Assembly: GCA_943789465.1 (NCBI GenBank)
Contig: CALSUF010000001.1
Span: 496,001-560,000, forward strand
DNA: 64,000 nucleotides
Source of the DNA: an uncultured Flavobacteriaceae bacterium
GTDB taxonomy: Bacteria > Bacteroidota > Bacteroidia > Flavobacteriales > Flavobacteriaceae
Direction: 5' to 3'
A program made the translations under genes and the position numbers. The notes under the pieces were generated by a model. The model saw only the letters and a list, made by a program, of their open reading frames with translations, was not told where the DNA came from and ran no database searches. Below are positions 1-8,284 of this stretch, piece after piece (position 1 is the stretch's first letter; each line of letters begins with the position of its first letter).

Positions 1-33
1 ACATAGTTTTAGGAATTCACTTATTTTTGTACC

Positions 34-1010
34 ATGAAAGTCATTGAAACATATCAAAAACAATTTCTAGCGTATTTAGAAGATTACAATACAATACGAG
101 AGCCCAAGAACCTTTACGATCCCATTCAGTATATTTTAAATTTGGGCGGAAAGCGTTTACGCCCTGTATTGACTCTTATGGCTGCAGACTGTTTTGAGGG
201 CGATGCTAACAGTGCAGCTTAGATGCCGCTTTGGCAGTAGAGGTTTTTCATAATTTTTCTCTTATACATGACGATATTATGGATGATGCGCCCTTGCGTC
301 GAGGCCGTCAAACTGTACATGAAAAATGGGATTTAAATACAGGGATTTTATCTGGTGATGCGATGCTGATCATGGCGTATCAACTGTTTGAGAAGTACCC
401 CCCAAATATGTTTCAAAACCTCGCTGTATTGTTTAGTAAGACTGCTTTAGAAGTCTGTGAAGGTCAACAATATGATATTGATTTTGAAACACGAGAAGAG
501 GTTTCGATCTCGGAGTATCTTAAAATGATTGAGTACAAAACAGCTGTATTGGTTGCTGCAGCCATGAAAATGGGTGCTATAATTGCTGGTGCTTCTGAAG
601 ACGATCAAAATCAATGTTATGAATTTGGAAAAAATTTAGGGATTGCTTTTCAGTTACAAGATGATTATTTAGATGCTTTTGGAAATCCTGAAACGTTTGG
701 AAAACAAGTTGGAGGAGATATCATTGAAAATAAAAAAACCTATTTATATTTAAAGGCTTTAGAATTTTCGTCTGAAGCGGACCAACAACAATTGAAACAC
801 TTATTTAGCTCAGAAAATAATGATTTAGAGGAGAAGGTCGAAATTGTAAAGCAAATTTTTACGACTTCAGGGTCTGCAGAAGCGACCAAAAAGGCGATTA
901 CGTCCTATACCAAAAAAGCCTTTGAGGTGTTGCAAACCCTTACAATTACGGATAAAAACAAACAAATTCTTCAGGATTTTGGAACGCAGCTCATGACACG
1001 AAACGTCTAA
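34..1010 (+). CDS. Polyprenyl synthetase (trans-isoprenyl diphosphate synthase), frameshifted as read
   Basis: Class I trans-prenyltransferase that condenses isopentenyl diphosphate with an allylic diphosphate. In this group it supplies the menaquinone side chain or geranylgeranyl/farnesyl diphosphate. Visible motifs are GGKRLRP (substrate binding), the first Asp-rich motif HDDIMDD and the second QDDYLD. The ATG at 34 gives the usual N-terminus. The frame ends at TAG 220-222; restoring one T in the run at 218-220 gives ...SAALDAALAVEVFHNF..., which joins the two halves into about 325 residues, normal for the family. The second half reads on from 231 (TTG) to TAA 1010. As such an enzyme should be essential, a sequence error is more likely than a true pseudogene. 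The exact chain length of the product cannot be told. Confidence 0.9.
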
Positions 1011-1077
1011 ATAGGATGCTTTTATTCAATAAAGTTCAATTCCAATAAAATAACTTCACATTTATACCATTTTCACA

Positions 1078-1106
1078 TTTCAGATTCCTTAAAAATCGTA
1101 TTTTTG
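1078..1106 (+). promoter_or_regulatory. Putative promoter of sucAB
   Basis: TATTTTTG at 1099-1106 fits the Bacteroidetes -7 consensus TAnnTTTG, with a TTT at 1078-1080 (18-nt spacer) as a weak -33 element. It lies 38 nt before the sucA start in a 134-bp gap, so it probably starts the sucA-sucB transcript. Confidence 0.5.
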
Positions 1107-1144
1107 TTTATATTTTTCTAAAGAAAAAATAGAATTATTAATTC

Positions 1145-3914
1145 ATGGATAAGTATTCTTTTTTAAACGCCGCTCACACCGCCTATTTTGCGGATTTATA
1201 CGAACAATATCAGCAAGACCCAGATAGTGTAGAGCCGAGCTGGAAAGCGTTCTTTCAAGGCTATGACTTTGGAAGTGAAAGCTTTGAAGTTTCGGACGAT
1301 ATTGTCGAAGGCGTTAAAACTCAAATTCCGGAACATGTTCAAAAAGAATTTCAAGTCATAAGATTAATCGACGACTATCGAACTCGAGGCCATTTGTTTA
1401 CCAAAACAAACCCTGTCAGAGATCGAAGAAAATATGCACCTTCACTAGATATAGAAAACTTTGGGTTGTCATCAGCAGATTTAGATACCGTTTTTAATGC
1501 GGGTGATATAATTGGAATTGGACCTCAAAGTTTACGTATCATCCGACAACACCTTGAAGCTATTTATTGCGATGCGATAGGAGTAGAATATATGTATATC
1601 CGTAGACCTAACGAACGTCAATGGATTCAAGATAAACTGAACAGCAATGATAATCAGGGCAATTTTTCTGCTGATGAAAAAAGACATATCCTCAAAAAAC
1701 TAAATGAAGCGGTTTCCTTTGAAACCTTTTTACACACAAAATATGTCGGTCAAAAACGATTTTCATTAGAAGGCAATGAATCTTTAATCCCTGCTGTGGA
1801 TGCACTTATCGAAAAAGCTGCTGCCTATGGTGTCAAAGAATTTGTCATGGGAATGGCCCACCGTGGACGATTAAGTACCTTGACCAATATTTTTGGAAAA
1901 TCGGCCAGTGATATTTTTAGTGAATTTGACGGTAAAGATTACGAAGAAGAAGTTTTTGATGGGGATGTGAAATACCATCTTGGATGGACGAGTGATCGCT
2001 TGACAGATAATGGCAATCGCATTAATTTGAGCATTGCACCCAATCCTTCGCACCTCGAAACTGTAGGGGCCGTTGTGGAAGGGATTACAAGAGCAAAACA
2101 AGACAAATTAAAGTCTGAAGATGGTAGCAAAGTGTTGCCAATTGTGGTACACGGTGACGCCGCTATTGCAGGTCAGGGCCTTGTCTATGAAGTGGTTCAA
2201 ATGGCACAGCTAGACGGCTATAAAACCAACGGAACCATTCATATTGTGGTGAACAATCAAATTGGATTTACTACAAACTACCTCGATGCACGATCCTCTA
2301 CCTATTGTACAGATGTTGCAAAAGTGACACTATCTCCGGTACTGCATGTCAATGCCGATGATGCCGAAGCAGTCGTGCACTCCATTTTATTCGCCTTAGA
2401 TTTTAGAATGCAGTTCAAGCGTGATGTATTTCATTGATTTATTAGGCTACAGAAAATATGGTCATAACGAAGGCGATGAACCCCGTTTTACACAACCAAA
2501 ACTGTATAAAGCCATTGCGAGTCATAACAATCCCCGCAATATTTATGCACAAAAATTAATGGATGAAGGGATTATTGATTCCAATTATGTTTCAAAGCTT
2601 GAGCAAGACTATAAGGCTTCGTTAGAAACCGAATTAGTAACCTCCAGAAAAGAAGATAAAACTGTTATTACTCCATTTATGCAAGAGGCATGGAAAAACT
2701 TTCCGAGAGCCAAAGCAAATCAGATGCGAGGCTCAATTGACACCACTTATCCAAAAGAAAAATTAGTTGCAATAGCCAAAGCCATATCCTCTCTTCCCGA
2801 AGATAAAAAATTCATACGCAAAATTTCGCGTTTGATCGAAGCTCGAAAACAAATGTTTGAAAGCGATAAGCTAGACTGGTCTATGGCCGAACATTTAGCC
2901 TATGGATCTCTTTTAGAAGAAGGGTTTAATGTACGAATTTCAGGACAAGATGTTGAGCGTGGAACATTCTCTCACCGTCATGCCGTAGTAAAAGTTGAAG
3001 ACAGTGAAGAAGAAGTGATTCTTCTCAAAAATATAAGTCCAAATCAAGGACAATTTAATATTTATAACTCCTTATTATCTGAGTATGGAGTTGTTGGATT
3101 TGATTATGGTTATGCCATGGCAAGTCCAAATACGCTGACCATTTGGGAAGCACAATTTGGAGATTTCAGTAATGGTGCTCAAATTATGATTGACCAATAC
3201 ATTTCATGTGGCGAAGATAAATGGAAAACACCCAATGGCATTGTTATGCTATTACCGCATGGATATGAAGGCCAAGGAGCGGAACATTCCTCAGGGCGAA
3301 TGGAACGTTACTTGCAACTCTGCGCAAAAGACAATATGTTTATCGCCGATTGTACCACGCCAGCCAATATGTACCATTTATTGAGACGTCAATTAAAAGC
3401 AGATTTCAGAAAGCCATTAATTGTATTCACGCCAAAAAGTTTATTACGCCATCCAAAAGTCGTGTCTTCAGTAGAAGAGTTTGCAAATGGAAGCTTTCAA
3501 ATGCTGATAGACGATGCATCAGCCAAGGCTGAAAACATCAAAACACTGGTATTTGTAACGGGTAAATTCTATTATGATTTACTAGAAGCCCAAGAAAATT
3601 TAGGCAGAACCGACGTAGCTTTGGTACGAATCGAGCAATTGTTTCCACTTCCAGAAGATGAAATAGAGGCATTGATTTCAAAATATAAAAATGCAGACGA
3701 CATTGTTTGGGCACAAGAAGAACCCAGAAACATGGGAGCTTATGCACACATTTTAATGCATATTGACGCTGCTAAACATTGGCGCGTAGCTTCAAGACGA
3801 AGTTACAGTGCTCCAGCAGCAGGAAGTTCCACGCGTTCCAAAAGACGACACAAAGAAGTTATAGACTTTGTTTTTGATAAGACAAAAGACAATCAAAGAA
3901 AAAAACTAAAATAA
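1145..3914 (+). CDS. sucA: 2-oxoglutarate dehydrogenase E1 component, frameshifted as read
   Basis: Thiamine-diphosphate-dependent E1 subunit of the TCA-cycle 2-oxoglutarate dehydrogenase complex. The N-terminal segment ([18 protein letters not shown]) is the E2-binding helix of OdhA/Suc[28 protein letters not shown] and GDAAIAGQG are E1 core and ThDP/Mg motifs, and the C-terminal half has EPRNMGA. The first frame stops at TGA 2435-2437; removing one C at 2432 restores [20 protein letters not shown], a highly conserved stretch, so a single-base insertion splits a normal ~922-residue protein. The second half is open to TAA 3914 and is followed after 7 bp by sucB, so the two are one operon. A sequence error is the likeliest cause. 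Confidence 0.93.
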
Positions 3915-3921
3915 ACACACA

Positions 3922-5133
3922 ATGATTTTAGAAATGAAAGTGCCTTCACCAGGCGAATCCATCACAGAAGTTGAAATTGCAGAATGGTTAGTTCAAGAAG
4001 GAGACTATGTAGAAAAAGACCAAGCTATTGCTGAGGTTGATAGCGATAAAGCAACTTTAGAGTTGCCTGCAGAAGCGAGTGGAACCGTAACGTTCAAGGC
4101 GGAAGTTGGCGATGCTGTTGAGGTGGGTGCTGTGGTGTGTTTGATTGATACCAGTGCTGCAAAACCAGAAGGTGGAGACGCGCCCAAAGCGGCTGCATCA
4201 ACCCCAGAAGTGGCGGCAACACCAAAAGCTGAAACACCATCAAATACTACCTATGCTACGGGATCTGCAAGTCCAGCAGCTAAAAAAATATTGTCTGAAA
4301 AAGGCATTGAAGCCACTGCAATAACAGGCACTGGAAAAGATGGTCGCATCACAAAAGAAGACGCTGTCAAGGCCGTTCCAGCAATGGGACAACCAGTAAA
4401 CGTAGAAGGACGTGGTGTGTCACGATCTAAACTCTCTATGTTGCGTCGAAAAGTAGCGGAACGTTTGGTGACTGCCAAAAACGAAACCGCCATGTTAACG
4501 ACGTTTAACGAAGTTGACATGTCTCCAATTTTCGCATTGAGAAAACAATACAAAGAAACCTTTAAAGAAAAGCACGATGTAGGACTTGGATTTATGAGTT
4601 TCTTTACCCTTGCCGTAGTACGTGCCTTAAAATTATTCCCTTCGGTGAACTCTATGATCGATGGCAAAGAAATGATTTCCTATGATTTTTGTGATATTAG
4701 CATCGCCGTTTCCGGCCCTAAAGGACTTATGGTTCCCGTCATCAGAAATGCAGAAGATTTATCATTTAGAGGGGTAGAAGCTGAGGTGAAACGTTTGGCC
4801 ATTCGTGCCCGTGATGGACAAATCACTGTGGATGAAATGACCGGTGGAACCTTTACCATTTCTAACGGGGGTGTGTTTGGAAGCATGCTTTCAACTCCGA
4901 TTATTAACCCGCCTCAAAGTGCGATTCTTGGAATGCACAATATTGTAGAACGACCCGTAGCGATTGCTGGTAAGGTAGAAATTCGTCCGATTATGTACGT
5001 CGCCTTATCTTATGACCATAGAATTATTGATGGTAGAGAATCTGTAGGATTCCTTGTCGCTGTGAAGGAAGCGCTCGAAAACCCACAAGAATTCTTGATG
5101 AATGAAGATGTTAAAAAAGCGCTAGAGTTGTAA
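3922..5133 (+). CDS. sucB: 2-oxoglutarate dehydrogenase E2 component (dihydrolipoyl succinyltransferase)
   Basis: Core acyltransferase of the 2-oxoglutarate dehydrogenase complex, which passes the succinyl group from E1 to CoA. Residues 1-80 form a lipoyl domain with the lipoylated Lys43 in [10 protein letters not shown]. An Ala/Pro/Glu-rich linker follows at about 85-110. The peripheral subunit-binding domain is at about 113-152 ([26 protein letters not shown], read in two parts), and the catalytic domain ends with the His-containing [11 protein letters not shown]. At 403 residues it has normal length and a single lipoyl domain, as in SucB rather than PDH E2. It begins 7 bp after sucA and is co-transcribed with it. 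Confidence 0.96.
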   Translation: MILEMKVPSPGESITEVEIAEWLVQEGDYVEKDQAIAEVDSDKATLELPAEASGTVTFKAEVGDAVEVGAVVCLIDTSAAKPEGGDAPKAAASTPEVAATPKAETPSNTTYATGSASPAAKKILSEKGIEATAITGTGKDGRITKEDAVKAVPAMGQPVNVEGRGVSRSKLSMLRRKVAERLVTAKNETAMLTTFNEVDMSPIFALRKQYKETFKEKHDVGLGFMSFFTLAVVRALKLFPSVNSMIDGKEMISYDFCDISIAVSGPKGLMVPVIRNAEDLSFRGVEAEVKRLAIRARDGQITVDEMTGGTFTISNGGVFGSMLSTPIINPPQSAILGMHNIVERPVAIAGKVEIRPIMYVALSYDHRIIDGRESVGFLVAVKEALENPQEFLMNEDVKKALEL

Positions 5134-5281
5134 TAAATCTATTTGGAACGCGAATGGATTGACTTCGTCGAATTTCTGATTTCGCGCACTAGCGGGGGTT
5201 TATAAATAAAAATAGCAGAAAAGAACCACCGTCTTGGGCTAGCTCTTATCTGCCAATTTTCATAAAGTTTGTTGTTTAATG

Positions 5282-5509
5282 TTATCTTTTAGGTTTGTAA
5301 ATTGCACCAGTAGCAAAATCAATAATCGCTCCTGGCCAAAAAAGTAAAACATCAGCAATTAAAGCACCAACTCGGATCTCTCTTTGTTGTTCACCAGCTG
5401 CAGGTTTTGTTTTCTGGTGTGCAGTTACTTTTCCTCCAAATACTGTTGCACAACTCGACAACATTATTGCTACTAATCCCATAGTAATTACAGTTTTCAT
5501 TTTTTTCAT
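5282..5509 (-). CDS. Small lipoprotein, unknown function
   Basis: A 75-residue protein with a lipoprotein signal peptide: a basic start, a hydrophobic stretch and the lipobox LSSC at about residue 20. The mature part has a GGKVT segment and a hydrophobic stretch VGALIADVLLFWPGAIIDFATG resembling small YceK-like membrane-anchored lipoproteins. No catalytic motif is visible. Start codons at 5509 and 5500 are both possible. It lies downstream of the RDD gene on the same strand (27 bp) and converges with sucB. The call as a real gene is good; the function is unknown. Confidence 0.65.
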   Translation of the reverse strand: MKKMKTVITMGLVAIMLSSCATVFGGKVTAHQKTKPAAGEQQREIRVGALIADVLLFWPGAIIDFATGAIYKPKR

Positions 5510-5536
5510 TTTTTAAGATTTAGGTTAATAATTAAT

Positions 5537-5893
5537 TTAAATTTTCTTTAATTTTGTTTTAGATAAGCTATCGTGAATTCCATTTGATGAAAATAAATAG
5601 GATATAAAATCAATTGGGATTAATCTCGATAATGTTCTAATAAATATTTTTTTAAAATTTGGTTTTTCACTGTTATCGATAGTAACAACTCGAGTTTTAG
5701 TAATTATTTTTCCAATTGTCTGACCAATTGTTAACTCTAAAATAAAATAATAGAGGTAATAAAATAAGATCATTAAATACTTTAAATTTTGCCTTTCAAC
5801 ATATTCTTTTAAGACAATTGAAATAACTAGTATAATGATATAAAATAGTATTGAATCAATTATAAAATTATATAGTCTTATTCGTTTTTTCAT
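5537..5893 (-). CDS. RDD family membrane protein
   Basis: A 118-residue membrane protein of the RDD type: Arg and Asp in the first helix (RIRLYNFIIDSILFY), two further hydrophobic segments, the conserved TIGQTIGKIITKTRV linker, and RTLSRLIP near the end. RDD proteins are found in bacterial inner membranes and some act in ion transport, but this one is short and gives no hint of a substrate. It is AT-rich like the surrounding accessory block and lies 27 bp before the small lipoprotein gene. Confidence 0.75.
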   Translation of the reverse strand: MKKRIRLYNFIIDSILFYIIILVISIVLKEYVERQNLKYLMILFYYLYYFILELTIGQTIGKIITKTRVVTIDNSEKPNFKKIFIRTLSRLIPIDFISYLFSSNGIHDSLSKTKLKKI

Positions 5894-5983
5894 AATCTTT
5901 ACAACTAGTGTATACCCAAATTGTCGCGTTTATAGGTTCTCAAAAAGGATGGATATCAGAATCCTTCCAATAGGGTATTCAAT

Positions 5984-6118
5984 AAAATAATATCTTAAGC
6001 TTCGGTTAAATTGCTTATGAAGATTTAGACTTGGGTCAAAATCAGGTACAAACTTAGTAAAAAAAAGTGGGGTTCCAAAAAAATAAAGACTTTTACATTT
6101 TAGAGCTATAAAGTTAAT
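5984..6118. repeat. Direct repeat, copy 1 (second copy at 8146-8284)
   Basis: About 135 bp matching 8146-8284 with roughly a dozen differences including small indels; weaker similarity extends left to about 5950. It includes the shared segment AATATCTTAAGCTTCGGTTA. The 417-bp gap 5894-6310 holds this repeat and two hairpins but no credible gene. A 72-codon minus-strand frame (5930-6148) runs through the repeat, but indels break the matching frame in copy 2. Confidence 0.85.
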
Positions 6119-6145
6119 AGACACGAACAAAAGATGCCTGCTGCG

Positions 6146-6163
6146 CAAAGTCTCCTGACTTTG
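6146..6163. other. Hairpin (CAAAGTC-TCCT-GACTTTG)
   Basis: Perfect 7-bp inverted repeat with a 4-nt loop in the gene-free stretch between the lipoprotein gene at 6311 and the RDD gene. It has no T-run, so it is not a typical intrinsic terminator. A second hairpin with the same AAAGTC/GACTTT core lies 100 bp away. Confidence 0.5.
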
Positions 6164-6249
6164 AGCTTATATAACTCTCGTTATTTTTAAGTTTAAAATT
6201 TATTTTAATACTTCAAAATTTACATTTCATTTTATGCTTTTTTTAGTTG

Positions 6250-6271
6250 CGTAAAGTCGGTAGACTTTGCG
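6250..6271. other. Hairpin (CGTAAAGTC-GGTA-GACTTTGCG)
   Basis: Nine-pair stem (one T-G pair) with a 4-nt loop, 40 bp beyond the stop of the lipoprotein gene at 6311 on the minus strand. It shares the AAAGTC/GACTTT core with the hairpin at 6146 and may act as a transcript end or be a small dispersed repeat. Confidence 0.45.
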
Positions 6272-6310
6272 GAGCGGGATAAAATATACACTTTGTGTTG
6301 CAAACAGTTT

Positions 6311-7219
6311 TTATTCCCAAGTATAAGTTATCATACTGTTATTTGGATAATCAGGAAAGTCGCTTAAAGTTCTTGAAATAATATATCCATCGCTGTCAAA
6401 TAAGTTGTCATTAGTTTCTTTATATGAGTAATCACTATACTGATACCATTGTATTTGTTCAACATATTTATCGCCTTGTTGGTTAATAAGTGTTTGTCGG
6501 ATGTTATAGAAACTTGTTCTAGTTAAAATATTAAAATCAAAAAAAGCATTGAACACAGTATTTTTTTCTTCTGTTCCATACAACACACTTAATTCAATAT
6601 CATTAGTCGTTGAATCTAAAGAGCCTTCATCTATTGGTCCAATACCAGATATACAGTTACCTCCAGCATCGTAGGTAAATGTCATATCACTTTTTAATAT
6701 ACTATTTCTGTACACTTTTATTCCTGTAAATAAATTATTGCTTAATGTATACTCAATTTTGGTATTAGCAAAATCGTCTGAAAGTCTCATTATCGAATTA
6801 TTTCCATAAGTTATGTTGTGGTTTGTTGAGCTTTCATTTGAAATATTCCCGTCAGGATTGTAAGAAATAAATATCTCAATTAAATTCGAAATTTTATTGT
6901 CAATATTATAAGCAATAGATAAATTTTCCTCGAATGATAAAATTTGATTTTCATAATTATAAAGACTATATCCAATAACTTTATTTAAAGAATTATAGGT
7001 GTATTTTTGTATTAATTGTCCATTGCTAGTAACTTCTGTTAAGTTGTTATTGTTGTCATAAGTTATATTCAGAGTATATTGGCTTTGATCACTTAAGTTT
7101 TGGTAAGTAATTCGTGTTAATTTTTTTTCAGAATTATTATTTTCTGTGGCATCATCAGATGAGCAAGATATAATTATCATTCCAATTAAAATTCCAAGTA
7201 GTAAATTCAGTTTTTTCAT
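6311..7219 (-). CDS. Lipoprotein with YD/RHS-like beta repeats, unknown function
   Basis: A 302-residue secreted lipoprotein. The signal peptide ends in the lipobox IISC at about residue 19, followed by a Ser/Asp/Asn-rich tether. The body is built of short strand-turn units such as NITYDNNNNLTEV, KYTYNSLNKVIGYS and FTYDAGGNCISGIG that resemble the YD repeats found in RHS proteins and in Bacteroidetes surface lipoproteins. No catalytic residues can be identified. It lies in the accessory block, downstream of the nucleotidase gene and of an inverted-repeat element. Confidence 0.75.
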   Translation of the reverse strand: MKKLNLLLGILIGMIIISCSSDDATENNNSEKKLTRITYQNLSDQSQYTLNITYDNNNNLTEVTSNGQLIQKYTYNSLNKVIGYSLYNYENQILSFEENLSIAYNIDNKISNLIEIFISYNPDGNISNESSTNHNITYGNNSIMRLSDDFANTKIEYTLSNNLFTGIKVYRNSILKSDMTFTYDAGGNCISGIGPIDEGSLDSTTNDIELSVLYGTEEKNTVFNAFFDFNILTRTSFYNIRQTLINQQGDKYVEQIQWYQYSDYSYKETNDNLFDSDGYIISRTLSDFPDYPNNSMITYTWE

Positions 7220-7269
7220 GTGTTCCGTTATTTAAATTTAATAAAAAATGTTTAATGTGAAGGCATATT

Positions 7270-7404
7270 GCCTACAACGGTTGGTATAAGAATAGTAGCC
7301 GATTTCGGAAGTAGGATTTTTCAATTTTCTACTAATGTTGTTGCGGACTACAATGCCTATATTTACTACTATTTCGGCTATTATTTTTATACATTGTTGT
7401 GCGT
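7270..7404. repeat. Imperfect inverted-repeat element, attC-like
   Basis: About 135 bp with terminal arms: 7273-7302 (ACAAC...GTATAAGAATAGTAGCCGA) matches the reverse complement of 7373-7402 (ACAAC...GTATAAAAATAATAGCCGA). The two differences would be G-T pairs in a folded strand, and a bulge of 2-3 nt separates the ACAAC box from the long stem. Two arms of two boxes with a bulge around a variable centre resemble integron attC sites, but the consensus RYYYAAC/GTTRRRY is not met exactly. It lies exactly between two small genes on the same strand. Confidence 0.55.
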
Positions 7405-7417
7405 TCGGCTTTATTAC

Positions 7418-7879
7418 TCATTCTTTCGATAATAAATATTCTGTTACTGTGTCCCAGTCAGGAAAATCTTGGCTGCCAAAATAAATCCATTCACCTTTAA
7501 AATCCTTAGCTCCGTTGTTAGGTCTGTCGTCAATTAAATATTCTCCAGAGTTTAAATTTTTATTGTGCGATATGATTAGCCGTTTATAAAACAAACTATC
7601 CTTTTCTTTACCAAAATATTTATGTACCCATTCTAATTTATGAATCCACCCACTAGGATTGAGCCAAGGGGCTGTCGAAAGAATATACAAGTCATATTTT
7701 TTTGAAAGTTTGTGAACAGAATCTATAGCATTAGGATAAGGTTCCATTAGTGAAAATATGCTTGGGACTTCATCTAATCGTCCCTCATATTCATCGATCG
7801 TATTTTCATCAAGTTTTTCTATTCCTGTTTTGAAATCAACAAGAACATTGTCCATATCAACATAAATTATTTCTTTCAT
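7418..7879 (-). CDS. 5'(3')-deoxyribonucleotidase-like HAD phosphatase (NT5C family)
   Basis: A 153-residue HAD-fold phosphatase of the 5' nucleotidase, deoxy (NT5C) type, probably hydrolysing nucleoside monophosphates in the cytoplasm. Motif I is DMDNVLVDF (nucleophile Asp8, acid/base Asp10), motif II is LSTAPW, and motif IV is LIDDRPNN with two Asp for Mg2+. The size is typical of the short bacterial members. It is bounded on both sides by inverted-repeat elements (7270-7404 and 7902-7934), an arrangement like a gene cassette. Substrate is not known. Confidence 0.85.
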   Translation of the reverse strand: MKEIIYVDMDNVLVDFKTGIEKLDENTIDEYEGRLDEVPSIFSLMEPYPNAIDSVHKLSKKYDLYILSTAPWLNPSGWIHKLEWVHKYFGKEKDSLFYKRLIISHNKNLNSGEYLIDDRPNNGAKDFKGEWIYFGSQDFPDWDTVTEYLLSKE

Positions 7880-7901
7880 TCGATAGTCTTTTTTTTAGCT
7901 G

Positions 7902-7934
7902 ACGCACAACTACTGTATATCTACACAGTTGCGT
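7902..7934. repeat. Short inverted repeat (ACGCACAAC...GTTGCGT)
   Basis: ACGCACAAC at 7902-7910 faces GTTGCGT at 7928-7934. Its outer box matches the end box of the element at 7270-7404 (GTTGTGCGTTCGGC there, GTTGTGCGTCAGCT here, both read so that they point at the nucleotidase gene from opposite sides). The rest of the gap 7880-8279 is AT-rich, holds the second copy of the direct repeat and shows no gene. Confidence 0.4.
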
Positions 7935-8145
7935 TTATTTTGTTTATATATTTTTAAATCCTATCATATTTAAGTCGCTATAAATCAATTATTTGACTCC
8001 TGATAATGGCTTCCATTTAGGTTTGGTATTTGCAAACTATTTTTTTAATAACGTAAACAACAACTATTATTTTTTCTAAGTATCCGGTCTTTAAAAATTT
8101 TAAAAACAGTACATATCGGAACCTTTCCAATACGCTTTTCTCGGT

Positions 8146-8284
8146 AAAATAATATCTTAAGCTTCGGTTAAATTGCTTATTGAAGATTTAGACTTGGGGT
8201 CAAAATCAATTATAAACTTAGTAAAAAAAAGAATAGGGTTCCAAAAAAATAAGGACTTTAACATTTTAGAGCTAAAAAGTTAAT
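8146..8284. repeat. Direct repeat, copy 2 (first copy at 5984-6118)
   Basis: Matches 5984-6118 with about a dozen differences, several of them single-base changes in homopolymers. Weaker matching extends left to about 8110. Its right end coincides with the polA stop codon (8280-8282) and two bases of the last codon. Together the copies bracket 2.0 kb containing the YD-repeat lipoprotein and the nucleotidase. Confidence 0.85.

Noticed and set aside
22-29. TATTTTTG as a promoter for the polyprenyl synthetase gene
   Set aside because: The start codon at 34 is only 4 nt behind it, so transcription would begin at or after the ATG; probably chance in AT-rich DNA.
2421-2440. Programmed frameshift in sucA
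   Set aside because: No slippery heptamer, no stimulatory stem seen, and removing one base restores an invariant sequence; such control is not known for sucA.
5930-6148. 72-codon minus-strand frame in the gap between the lipoprotein and RDD genes
   Set aside because: It runs through the direct repeat; the matching frame in the second copy is broken by indels, there is no known domain and no sign of coding constraint.
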